NCBI RefSeq assembly: GCF_022346995.1
Contig: NZ_JAKRNM010000008.1
Span: 1-64,000, forward strand
Direction of reading: 5' to 3'
Origin: Paenibacillus sp. ACRRY
Lineage (GTDB): Bacteria; Bacillota; Bacilli; Paenibacillales; Paenibacillaceae
DNA: 64,000 nt
In this document: piece by piece, positions 43,587 to 51,805 of the stretch
Layout of the letters: each line of letters starts with the position of its first letter
Numbering within the stretch: the first letter of the stretch is position 1
The notes under the pieces: generated by a model
Seen by the model: only the letters and a program-made list of their open reading frames with translations
Databases searched by the model: none
What the model was told of the DNA's origin: nothing
Made by a program: the position numbers and the translations under genes

Positions 43587-44033
43587 GTGAAAACGATTTT
43601 TGATCTATCGGCTGCAAAAGAAATCTTGGGACGCATCGATCAATTAGAGCAAGATGTTCAACCTGGGTGGGGGCGCATGAATGTTGCTCAGATGCTTGCT
43701 CATTGCTCTTCGTTCCAAGACATAGCAACGGGAAAAGCCCGTTCCTCAAGAAGCTTGCTAGGCATGGTGGTGGGAAAGTTTGCAAAACCCATCTTTTATA
43801 ATGACAAGCCCCTTCCCCGTAATATGTCTACGATTCCAAGCATGATGATCATGGATACAAGAGAGTTTGAAGTAGAGAGAGAAAAGCTCAAACAAAATAT
43901 ATTGACGATACAACGTGAAGGTCTCAAAGATGGTGCATTTCCTCATCCTTTTTTTGGAAGACTAACTTCCGAGGAATGGGGTAAAGGAATCTATAAGCAC
44001 TTGGACCATCATCTGAAGCAATTTGGCGTTTAA
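43587..44033 (+). CDS. DUF1569 (DinB-like) protein
   Basis: 148 residues. It matches the DUF1569 family, with MNVAQMLAHCSSFQ near 31-44, the characteristic proline-rich PLPRNMSTIP, and HHLKQFGV at the C-terminus. The family shares the DinB four-helix fold and has histidines that may bind metal (His39 and the C-terminal HLDHH). Its role is unknown. The GTG start follows AGGAGG by about ten bases. It is closed by a hairpin at 44115. Confidence 0.8.
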   Translation: MKTIFDLSAAKEILGRIDQLEQDVQPGWGRMNVAQMLAHCSSFQDIATGKARSSRSLLGMVVGKFAKPIFYNDKPLPRNMSTIPSMMIMDTREFEVEREKLKQNILTIQREGLKDGAFPHPFFGRLTSEEWGKGIYKHLDHHLKQFGV

Positions 44034-44114
44034 GAAGTGAGGAGAAGGGCTGAACACATAGAGAAATACACAGGATAAACTGAGGCAAGCTAGAAGAGAT
44101 AGATTAGAAAATAT

Positions 44115-44155
44115 AAAGAAGTGGATCACCCATCTGTAGGGTATCCACTTCTTTT
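44115..44155. terminator. Terminator after the DUF1569 gene
   Basis: AAAGAAGTGGAT-ACCC pairs with GGGT-ATCCACTTCTTT around ATCTGTA, with one bulge and a T run after. Confidence 0.85.
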
Positions 44156-44225
44156 TGTATTCGACTACATGCTCAGAGAACGCCATCGCGACGCATTTCA
44201 GCATGACTAGATACATTTCTCCATC

Positions 44226-45293
44226 TTATTTTCTGATAAGAGTAGGCTCAGCTGGCATGATTCCAGGTGTCGACTCCCTGATAATGGGTGCAGTCACAAT
44301 ATGCGAGACCTGATAAGGCTGTTCGGGGTTGTCAATCCGGGATAACAGCATTTCGGCAGCCTTAATGCCCATCTCGTTGCTGTAAATATGAACCGTCGTT
44401 AACGGAGGCTCTATAATTCTGGATTCAGGTGCATTATCGAATCCACATACCACAATATCCTGCGGAACCGTGACCTCTCTTAATTTAAAAGCTCTGATTA
44501 GATCCACCGCAATGAAGTCATTGGCACACACATATGCGGAAGGAAAAGACTCCAGTGCAGCTACTCGCTCCCTTATCCAACCAGGCTTGGAGAAGAACAG
44601 CTTATCATTGTCTGTAATGCAGTGGGATAGATCGACCTGCAATCCCGATTCCAACATCGCCCGGTGATATCCAGTCCATCGTTCGTTGAAGCTTTTACAG
44701 TGATTGTAATCCCCAGCGAATCCGATACTTTTGTAGCCGCTATCAATTAATTTTTTGGTTAACTGATAAGTGCTATGTTCATTCTCCATAAGAAGCAGAT
44801 CAGCATGAAAATCCGGATAGCAGATGTTGGCTGCACAATCGATAAAGACCGTGGGAATTCCGAGCTCTGTGATGAGGCGGGTATATTCCAGGTTGAATAA
44901 CTCGATGCAGATGATGCCGTCCACTTTGGAAATGTCAAAATTGTTAGGTAGTGTAAGTGATTCTTCATCAACTTCACGAACGATATGAATGGACAGATTA
45001 TAGCCCTCAGCACTAATTCTTTTCTCCAAACCGCTAATGAGCAGCGATCCAAAATGAGATGTATTCGGCAGGTTCTCTGTTAAGAGGGCGATATTGCCCG
45101 GTGTTTTACTCAGGACATGCTCACTTTCCATATAAGCAAACTGTTTATATCTTAACTCAATGGCTTTCTTAATCACCCGACTCCGTGTTTCTTCCGGGAT
45201 GTTTCCGCTATCATTCAGGGCTTTGGAAGCCGTATTTCGGGAGATGCCCAAAGCATCTGCGATATCCTGTATCGTAACTTTCTCTTTTGCCAT
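44226..45293 (-). CDS. LacI-family transcriptional regulator of the fructan cluster
   Basis: 355 residues from the ATG at 45293, which has GAGGTGAGG in the right place. The helix-turn-helix VTIQDIADALGISRNTASKA lies at about 5-24, with a hinge near 50-60. The periplasmic-binding-like sugar domain covers about 65-340, with DGIICIELFN and VPQDIVVCGFDNAPESRIIEPPLTTV. It is transcribed away from the permease operon, so it probably represses it, with a fructan or fructose derivative as effector. Repeats of GCAATTGTAAA and a TTGTAAATTTACAA palindrome in the gap are candidate operators. Confidence 0.9.
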   Translation of the reverse strand: MAKEKVTIQDIADALGISRNTASKALNDSGNIPEETRSRVIKKAIELRYKQFAYMESEHVLSKTPGNIALLTENLPNTSHFGSLLISGLEKRISAEGYNLSIHIVREVDEESLTLPNNFDISKVDGIICIELFNLEYTRLITELGIPTVFIDCAANICYPDFHADLLLMENEHSTYQLTKKLIDSGYKSIGFAGDYNHCKSFNERWTGYHRAMLESGLQVDLSHCITDNDKLFFSKPGWIRERVAALESFPSAYVCANDFIAVDLIRAFKLREVTVPQDIVVCGFDNAPESRIIEPPLTTVHIYSNEMGIKAAEMLLSRIDNPEQPYQVSHIVTAPIIRESTPGIMPAEPTLIRK

Positions 45294-45726
45294 GTCGTGC
45301 CTCACCTCTATTGGTCAATTAATCGTCCCAAGTGTTTTCTAAGTCAAATGTATAATATATCGAAGCAAATAGCAATTGTAAATTTACAAATGCACAATTT
45401 GAAATTGTTTTTGTCAATTTCACATTATACATTCGCTCTTCATTCGTCATTTAGGTTTACATCGTACACGGCCAATGCAGAGACTATTGTTACAGGATAA
45501 AACACGCTATATAACGGGATTTTTATGGGTATTAATTCCTTAGGACGTACAATTAGAACAGAATTATGCATAAAAAAGTGAAGCAAATGCACAATTATTT
45601 TTTTACGTTTTGTATTGACTAAATGATACTCACCCTGATAAATTGTAAATTATCAAATAAGCAATTGTAAATATTGAAAGCCCTTACTATGAGCAATTGT
45701 AAACTTTAATGATGAACGGGGGTCGT
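45294..45726. promoter_or_regulatory. Divergent control region of the fructan operon
   Basis: About 430 bases without a gene. It holds the perfect palindrome TTGTAAATTTACAA (45376-45389), GCAATTGTAAA three times (45372, 45661, 45693), AAATTGTAAAT at 45640, and CAAATGCACAATT twice (45387, 45584). A promoter-like TTGACT at 45615-45620 with ATAAAT at 45638-45643 faces the permease genes. The sites flank or overlap it, which suits LacI-type repression. Confidence 0.6.
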
Positions 45727-46695
45727 GTGTTGGATAACACAGTAAACACCAATAAGAGGATGGGGAAAAGCCTCAAAGAGAGGAGTTCCATTTTTCATCC
45801 ATTACAGCAGCTCAAAAAGAATTATTTCCTGTATGTATTGCTTACTCCAGCTCTAATCCTGACACTGATCTTCAAATACATTCCGATGTATGGAGCCATC
45901 ATCGCATTCAAGGACTTCAGTCCGATCAAGGGGATTATGGGCAGTGAGTGGGTGGGACTGAAACATTTCGAGAAGTTTTTGGCTTCACCTAATTTTGATG
46001 TCATTTTCCTGAATACGCTTAAGCTCAGCTTTTTGGGATTGATATTCAGCTTCCCGGTGCCTATTTTACTGGCTCTCATGCTGAATCAGGTGCGCAAAGC
46101 TGGAGTGAAGAAGAACATTCAATTGTTTCTGTATGCACCCAATTTTATATCGGTTGTCGTTGTTGTGGGCATGCTGTTCATCTTCTTATCGCCGACGGGT
46201 CCCGTTAATCAATTGACCACATGGATTACGGGTCAGCCGATCATGTTTATGTCCGAACCCGAATATTTCCGCTGGATCTACATCTTGTCCGATATCTGGA
46301 CCGGGGCTGGCTGGGCTTCGATCATATACGTTGCTGCTTTGGCCAATGTCGATCCAGAACTTCACAATGCAGCCAATCTGGATGGAGCCAATCTTCTTCA
46401 GCGTATTCGCCACATTGATCTTCCAACCATTCGCCCAATTATGGCCATTGTGTTTATCCTTGCGGCGGGCGGAATTATGTCGATCGGATTCGAAAAGGCA
46501 TATCTGATGCAGACATCCATGAACCTGCCGTCATCCGAAATTATTGCCACCTATGTATACAAGGTCGGATTACAGTCAGGTGATTACGCCTATTCTGCGG
46601 CCGTAGGGTTGTTTAACTCCATCATTAACGTCATCCTGCTCGTCACCGTGAATCTGATCGTGAAGAAATTAAACGAAGGCGAAGGCCTTTACTAG
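45727..46695 (+). CDS. ABC transporter permease (LplB/YteP family)
   Basis: 322 residues from the GTG at 45727 (the adjacent TTG is equally possible); GGGGG precedes it, while the ATG pair at 45709 lacks a ribosome site. Six helices. The EAA-like loop reads AANLDGANLLQRIRHIDLP, the contact site for the ATPase. The family (with YtcP and LplA) imports oligosaccharides in Paenibacillus. It is the first gene of the fructan operon; no ATPase gene is present. Confidence 0.92.
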   Translation: MLDNTVNTNKRMGKSLKERSSIFHPLQQLKKNYFLYVLLTPALILTLIFKYIPMYGAIIAFKDFSPIKGIMGSEWVGLKHFEKFLASPNFDVIFLNTLKLSFLGLIFSFPVPILLALMLNQVRKAGVKKNIQLFLYAPNFISVVVVVGMLFIFLSPTGPVNQLTTWITGQPIMFMSEPEYFRWIYILSDIWTGAGWASIIYVAALANVDPELHNAANLDGANLLQRIRHIDLPTIRPIMAIVFILAAGGIMSIGFEKAYLMQTSMNLPSSEIIATYVYKVGLQSGDYAYSAAVGLFNSIINVILLVTVNLIVKKLNEGEGLY

Positions 46696-46710
46696 AAAGG
46701 AGTATCACTC

Positions 46711-47592
46711 ATGACTATCAAACCGACGGGGCTGGATCGTCTGATCCTCGCACTGAACGCCATCTTTCTCACTTGTGCTGTACTAGTTGTGGTTGTTCCT
46801 CTTATTTATATTGTTATCGCTTCCTTTATGGATCCAACGGTACTGCTTAACCAAGGACTATCCTTCAACGTATCCGACTGGAGTCTGGATGGTTATGAGA
46901 TGATTCTGTCCAATCCGGCCATGATTCGAGGCTTCGCGAATGCGGTGCTATACTCGGTTTCGTTTGCCTTCGTGACCGTGGCGGTTTCCATCTGTGCAGG
47001 TTATGCCTTGTCTGAAGAAAGGCTGGCGGGAAGAGGATTTTTCATGGTTCTGTTTATCATTACGATGTTCTTCGGTGGCGGCCTCATTCCCACCTATCTG
47101 CTTGTGCGTAATCTCGGGATGCTGGATACCATATGGGCGATCATCATTCCCGGAGCGGTCAACGTGTGGAACATCATTCTCTCCAGAACTTTTTTCAAAG
47201 GCGTGCCCAGGGAGCTGAAAGAAGCTGCGAACGTGGACGGTGCTTCCGATATGAAGATTTTCTTTCAGATCGTCATTCCGCTATCCAAACCGATCATTTT
47301 TGTCCTTGCGTTGTACGCGTTCGTCGGGCAGTGGAATTCCTATTTTGATGCCATGATTTATTTGGATAATCCCAATCTTCATCCTCTACAGCTCGTCCTG
47401 CGTTCCATTCTGATCCAGAATCAGGCTGCACCAGGCATGATCAGTGATCAGCTTGCCATGGCGGAGCTTAAACGGCTATCCGAGATGATTAAGTATTCTG
47501 CCATCGTCATTTCAAGTCTGCCGCTGATTATCATGTATCCGTTCTTTCAAAAGTACTTCGAAAAGGGTGTCATGGTAGGTTCACTCAAGTAG
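46711..47592 (+). CDS. ABC transporter permease (YtcP/MalG family)
   Basis: 293 residues with six helices. The EAA loop KEAANVDGASDMKIFFQIVI lies at about 171-190, the usual place. It pairs with the preceding permease to form the channel. It starts 15 bases after that gene with AAAGGAGTATC as ribosome site. The substrate is set by the solute-binding protein and, from context, should be fructo-oligosaccharide. Confidence 0.93.
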   Translation: MTIKPTGLDRLILALNAIFLTCAVLVVVVPLIYIVIASFMDPTVLLNQGLSFNVSDWSLDGYEMILSNPAMIRGFANAVLYSVSFAFVTVAVSICAGYALSEERLAGRGFFMVLFIITMFFGGGLIPTYLLVRNLGMLDTIWAIIIPGAVNVWNIILSRTFFKGVPRELKEAANVDGASDMKIFFQIVIPLSKPIIFVLALYAFVGQWNSYFDAMIYLDNPNLHPLQLVLRSILIQNQAAPGMISDQLAMAELKRLSEMIKYSAIVISSLPLIIMYPFFQKYFEKGVMVGSLK

Positions 47593-47648
47593 TGAACAGC
47601 CTCAGATATCTTAAGTCAGATCCAACAATATAAAGTGGAGGTCACGTC

Positions 47649-49256
47649 ATGAAAAAAGTGAAAAAGTCCAAAAGAGGCATTACATCGGTATCCCTATCCA
47701 TGTTGTCTGCTGTACTTCTGCTCACGGCCTGTGGTGGAGGCGGTGGCGGCGCAGCCAGTGAAGCCCAGTCTCCCGATGGGAAAGTGACACTGAATTTTAT
47801 CACGCAGAGCTCGCCGCTGGCTCCGGCCGATCCGAACGAGAAGCTGATTAACAAACGACTTGAGGAAAAGACCAATGTGCACATCAACTGGAAGAATTAT
47901 ACGAGTGATGTGTTTGCCGAAAAAAGAAATCTGGCGGTAGCCAGCGGGGATCTGCCCGATGCCATCTTTGACGCAGGTTACGGAGATTATGATCTTCTGA
48001 AACTGGCCAAGGACGGGGCCATCATCCCGCTCGAAGACTTGATTGAACAATACATGCCCAATCTGCAAAAGGTGCTGGAGGAAGCTCCCGAATACAAGAG
48101 CATGATTACAGCGCCGGATGGACATATCTACTCTTTCCCATGGATCGAGGAGCTGGGAAGCGGCAAGCAGCGGATACAAGCGGTGGATAATCTGCCATGG
48201 ATCAATGTGGAATGGCTGAATAAGCTCGGACTGAAGATGCCGACGACGACCGAGGAATTGAAGGAAGTGCTAATCGCCTTCAAAACGCAAGATCCCAATG
48301 GAAATGGAAAAGCGGATGAAATTCCGTTGTCGTTCATCAACAAGCCGGGCGGAGAAGATCTGACATTTCTCTTTGCCGCATTTGGGCTTGGGGAGAACTG
48401 GGATCATACCGTGGTAACGAACGAGGGTAAGGTCGTCTTTACGGCAGCGGATGAAGGCTATAAGGAAGCCGTGAAATATATCCATGAGCTTGTCCAGGAA
48501 GGTCTTGTGGATGTGGAAGCCTATCAACAGGATTGGAATACGTATCTGGCCAAAGGCAAGGACCATAAGTACGGCATGTATTTCACATGGGATAAGGCCA
48601 ACATTACGGGAATGAATGACACGTATGATGTTTTGCCTCCGCTTGCCGGTCCGGATGGAGAGAGAAATGTCACAAGAACCAACGGGATTGGGCTCGACAG
48701 AGGACGTATGGTCGTCACGAGCAGCAATAAAAATCTGGAATCCACTGCGAAGTGGGTAGACCAGCTGTACGATCCGCTCCAATCAATCCAAAATAACTGG
48801 GGAACGTATGGGGATGAAACGCAGCAGAATATTTTTGAATTCGATGAAGCCAAGGGCATGCTGAAGCATCTGCCGCTGGAAGGAGCTGCGCCTGTCGAAC
48901 TTAGGCAAAAAACGAGCATTGCGGGACCACTGGCGATTCTCGACAGTTACTACGACAAATACACGACGAAACCAGAAGATGCTGCTTGGCGCATGGAGCT
49001 TCTGGATCGGGTCATGGTTCCACATATGAAAGCAGAAAACGTCTATCCAAGCGTATTTTTCTCCATTGATGAGCTCGACCGACTGTCTACCATTGAAACC
49101 GACCTGTTTGCTTATGTACTGCGCATGCGCACGGAATGGTATCAAAACGGGAAAATCGAGCAGGAATGGGATGCCTATCTGAAAGAGCTGGATCGTCTTG
49201 GACTGCAGGAATGGCTTCAGATTAAACAAGCGGGATATGACCGCAATACAAAATAA
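47649..49256 (+). CDS. Extracellular sugar-binding lipoprotein (LplA/YtcQ family)
   Basis: 535 residues. The signal peptide ends in LLLTAC (lipobox, Cys about 27), followed by a run of six glycines. The periplasmic-binding domain follows (about 40-530), with EKLINKRLEEKTNVHINWKN and SFINKPGGEDLTFLFAAFGL. The length, larger than typical binding proteins, is usual for the LplA group. It is anchored outside the membrane and would hand oligosaccharides to the two permeases. TGGAGGTCACGTC supports the ATG. Confidence 0.92.
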   Translation: MKKVKKSKRGITSVSLSMLSAVLLLTACGGGGGGAASEAQSPDGKVTLNFITQSSPLAPADPNEKLINKRLEEKTNVHINWKNYTSDVFAEKRNLAVASGDLPDAIFDAGYGDYDLLKLAKDGAIIPLEDLIEQYMPNLQKVLEEAPEYKSMITAPDGHIYSFPWIEELGSGKQRIQAVDNLPWINVEWLNKLGLKMPTTTEELKEVLIAFKTQDPNGNGKADEIPLSFINKPGGEDLTFLFAAFGLGENWDHTVVTNEGKVVFTAADEGYKEAVKYIHELVQEGLVDVEAYQQDWNTYLAKGKDHKYGMYFTWDKANITGMNDTYDVLPPLAGPDGERNVTRTNGIGLDRGRMVVTSSNKNLESTAKWVDQLYDPLQSIQNNWGTYGDETQQNIFEFDEAKGMLKHLPLEGAAPVELRQKTSIAGPLAILDSYYDKYTTKPEDAAWRMELLDRVMVPHMKAENVYPSVFFSIDELDRLSTIETDLFAYVLRMRTEWYQNGKIEQEWDAYLKELDRLGLQEWLQIKQAGYDRNTK

Positions 49257-49287
49257 AAAAACGTGTAATTCAAAGGAGAGAACCTAC

Positions 49288-50763
49288 ATGTCTACAATAT
49301 CAACAACCGATTACCGAGGTGCTTATCATTTCTCACCGAACGAGAAGTGGATGAATGATCCCAATGGGATGGTGTTTTTCAAAGGCGAGTATCACCTGTT
49401 CTATCAACATCACCCGTTTGGTACCACATGGGGACCGATGCATTGGGGGCATGCTGTGACCAAGGATCTGTTCACCTGGGAAGAGCTTCCTGTGGCTATG
49501 GCGCCGGATGAACACGGCATGATCTTTTCGGGCAGTGCAGTGGTGGATTGGAATAATACTTCCGGTTTCTTTGATGAGGAACCAGGACTGGTGGCGATAT
49601 TCACGCATCATCTGGAAGTGCCGAACGAGCAGCCGATTCAGCGGCAGAGCATTGCATACAGCAAGGATAATGGCCGTACATGGAACAAATATGAGGGCAA
49701 TCCGGTACTGGAGCATGAGTCTTATGTCGATTTCCGTGATCCCAAGGTGTTCTGGCGCGAGCAGAACAAGGAATGGGTAATGATCATCGCCTGTGGTCAG
49801 ACCGTATGCTTGTACCGTTCTCCCAATCTGAAGGATTGGACACTAGGCAGTGAATTCGGGGCAGGCATCGGTTCACATGACGGCGTGTGGGAATGTCCTG
49901 ATCTCTTCCCGCTGGCAGTGGATGGGGACCATGGGCATGAAAAATGGGTCATGCTTGTCAGTATTGGTGCAGATCCTGCGTTCAAGGAAGGCTCGCGGAC
50001 GCAGTACTTTATCGGAGATTTTGATGGGTCGACGTTTGTTCCGGATGAAGCTTCCCGCATGGTTCGCTGGCTTGACCATGGCCGGGACAACTACGCAGGA
50101 GTCAGTTGGTCCGACATTCCGGCAGAAGACGGCAGACGCCTGTTTATGGGCTGGATGAGCAACTGGATGTATGCCAACCAAACACCAACCGAAGGTTATC
50201 GCGGCGCGATGACGATTGCTCGGGAGCTTACTTTGGAAACGATAGACGGTACAGTCACATTGGTTCAGCGTCCGGCCCGTGAGATGGAGCAAGCCCGGAA
50301 ACCGATATTGACCCTGCACAATGTTTCTGTCCAAGAGGCGAGGAAGCATCTCAGCACGCTGCAGCTGGTGAGCTATGAAGTCGATGCGCAATGGGAATCT
50401 CAGCAATCCGTTCAATTTACCTTGAGAAGCAGCGCCAGTCATCAAACGCTCGTTGGTGTAGACGCGGATCAGCGTGAGGTGTACGTCGATCGCAGTCGAT
50501 CAGGCATCGTTGATTTCCATGAGCATTTCCTGGGACGTCACACCGCAAGGGTTCAGGGCGGGGGTCAACATTTGCGTATCTATGTGGATTCTTCTTCGGT
50601 TGAGGTATTTGCGAATGACGGTCAGGCCGTTATTACCGACCTGATCTATCCGGATCCAGAGGCTACGCGAATTTCGGTTGATGCCGATCAGGAAGACATG
50701 GTCTTCTCCGCTCTTCATATCTACGAATTATCTCCCGTTAAGGTGAAAGTTCATGAGAAATAA
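49288..50763 (+). CDS. Glycoside hydrolase family 32 beta-fructosidase (intracellular)
   Basis: 491 residues from the ATG at 49288, preceded by AAAGGAGAG; the frame is open 30 codons further into the binding-protein gene. The GH32 catalytic triad is visible: nucleophile Asp24 in WMNDPNG, transition-state Asp151 in FRDPKVF and acid/base Glu202 in WECPDLF. A C-terminal beta-sandwich module ends about 490, with VDSSSVEVFANDGQAV. There is no signal peptide, so it splits imported fructo-oligosaccharides or sucrose in the cytoplasm. It follows the solute-binding protein by 31 bases. Confidence 0.94.
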   Translation: MSTISTTDYRGAYHFSPNEKWMNDPNGMVFFKGEYHLFYQHHPFGTTWGPMHWGHAVTKDLFTWEELPVAMAPDEHGMIFSGSAVVDWNNTSGFFDEEPGLVAIFTHHLEVPNEQPIQRQSIAYSKDNGRTWNKYEGNPVLEHESYVDFRDPKVFWREQNKEWVMIIACGQTVCLYRSPNLKDWTLGSEFGAGIGSHDGVWECPDLFPLAVDGDHGHEKWVMLVSIGADPAFKEGSRTQYFIGDFDGSTFVPDEASRMVRWLDHGRDNYAGVSWSDIPAEDGRRLFMGWMSNWMYANQTPTEGYRGAMTIARELTLETIDGTVTLVQRPAREMEQARKPILTLHNVSVQEARKHLSTLQLVSYEVDAQWESQQSVQFTLRSSASHQTLVGVDADQREVYVDRSRSGIVDFHEHFLGRHTARVQGGGQHLRIYVDSSSVEVFANDGQAVITDLIYPDPEATRISVDADQEDMVFSALHIYELSPVKVKVHEK

Positions 50764-50782
50764 AGAGAAGGAGGGCAGATAA

Positions 50783-51685
50783 ATGCGTATAGGTGCCATC
50801 GAAGCAGGCGGAACAAAATTTGTATGCGGAATAGGCAATGAACAAGGACATATGGAAGACTGGTTCAGCTTTCCGACGGAACATCCCAAGATTACACTCG
50901 CCAAGGTGAGTGACTATTACAAAGATAAAGGGGTAGTGGCTATCGGCATTGGTTCCTTTGGTCCGATCGATTTGAAGACGGATAGCCTTACTTACGGTTA
51001 CATTACCACAACTCCGAAGTGCGAATGGGAAAACTGCAATGTGGTGGGAATCTTGAAGCGTGAATTCCCTGTTCCCTTCGGGTGGGATACGGATGTGAAT
51101 GCTGCTGCTCTGGGGGAAGTCACATGGGGAGCTGCGCAGGGCTTGGACAACTGCGTCTATTATACGATTGGCACAGGTATTGGCGTTGGGCTTATTGCTG
51201 GAGGAAAAAGAATACACGGATTGCTGCATCCAGAGGGTGGACACATCCGGACGAGGCGGCATCCGCAGGATCACTTTGCCGGGTTGTGCAAGTATCATGG
51301 GGATTGCCTGGAGGGACTGGCTGCAGGGCCAGCCATCGAAGCCCGCTGGCAGACACCCGGCAGGGAGCTGCCGACGGACCATCTGGCATGGGAGATCGAA
51401 TCCTTTTATATTGCAGAATCCATTACGACGTCCATCCTGCTGCATTCACCGCAGAAGATCATCTTGGGCGGTGGAGTCATGCAGCAAATGCATCTGTTTC
51501 CCATGATTCGGGAACAGGTTATACACAATCTTCATGGTTATGTAAACGTGCCTGAATTGGTGCAGCACATCGACCAATATATTGTTCCACCAGGATTGGG
51601 ACAACACGCAGGTTTATACGGTGCGCTTGCCTTGGGCATTGAAGCACTTAATCAAGTAAAGACTGATTCATCGGTATCATTGTAA
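50783..51685 (+). CDS. ROK-family fructokinase
   Basis: 300 residues. The ATP-binding start IEAGGTKFVCGIG lies at residues 5-17. The zinc-binding cluster covers HPEGGHIRTRRHP...GLCKYHGDCLEGL, with its His and three Cys as in bacterial fructokinases. The catalytic Asp is in GWDTDVNAAALGE. It phosphorylates fructose released by the GH32 enzyme. The start follows GAAGGAGGGCAG, 19 bases after the GH32 gene. It ends the operon at a strong terminator. Confidence 0.94.
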   Translation: MRIGAIEAGGTKFVCGIGNEQGHMEDWFSFPTEHPKITLAKVSDYYKDKGVVAIGIGSFGPIDLKTDSLTYGYITTTPKCEWENCNVVGILKREFPVPFGWDTDVNAAALGEVTWGAAQGLDNCVYYTIGTGIGVGLIAGGKRIHGLLHPEGGHIRTRRHPQDHFAGLCKYHGDCLEGLAAGPAIEARWQTPGRELPTDHLAWEIESFYIAESITTSILLHSPQKIILGGGVMQQMHLFPMIREQVIHNLHGYVNVPELVQHIDQYIVPPGLGQHAGLYGALALGIEALNQVKTDSSVSL

Positions 51686-51698
51686 TCGACATGTTCGG

Positions 51699-51777
51699 GA
51701 AAGGACGGAGCAAATCGCTTAAAAGACTGATTCAGTTGTTTAAGGGAATGCATCGTCCTTTCTTTATTTTTTTTTTT
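51699..51777 (+). terminator. Terminator of the fructan uptake operon
   Basis: GAAAGGACG (51699-51707) pairs with CGTCCTTTC (51754-51762), enclosing a second stem CTTAAA/TTTAAG. A run of eleven T (51767-51777) follows shortly. Confidence 0.8.
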
Positions 51778-51805
51778 ATATCACGCAGAGAAATGAGGGA
51801 TGTTC

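Noticed and set aside
49198..49287. Earlier start for the intracellular GH32 gene
   Set aside because: It lies inside the end of the binding-protein gene; AAAGGAGAG before the ATG at 49288 and the usual GH32 N-terminus decide for the later start.
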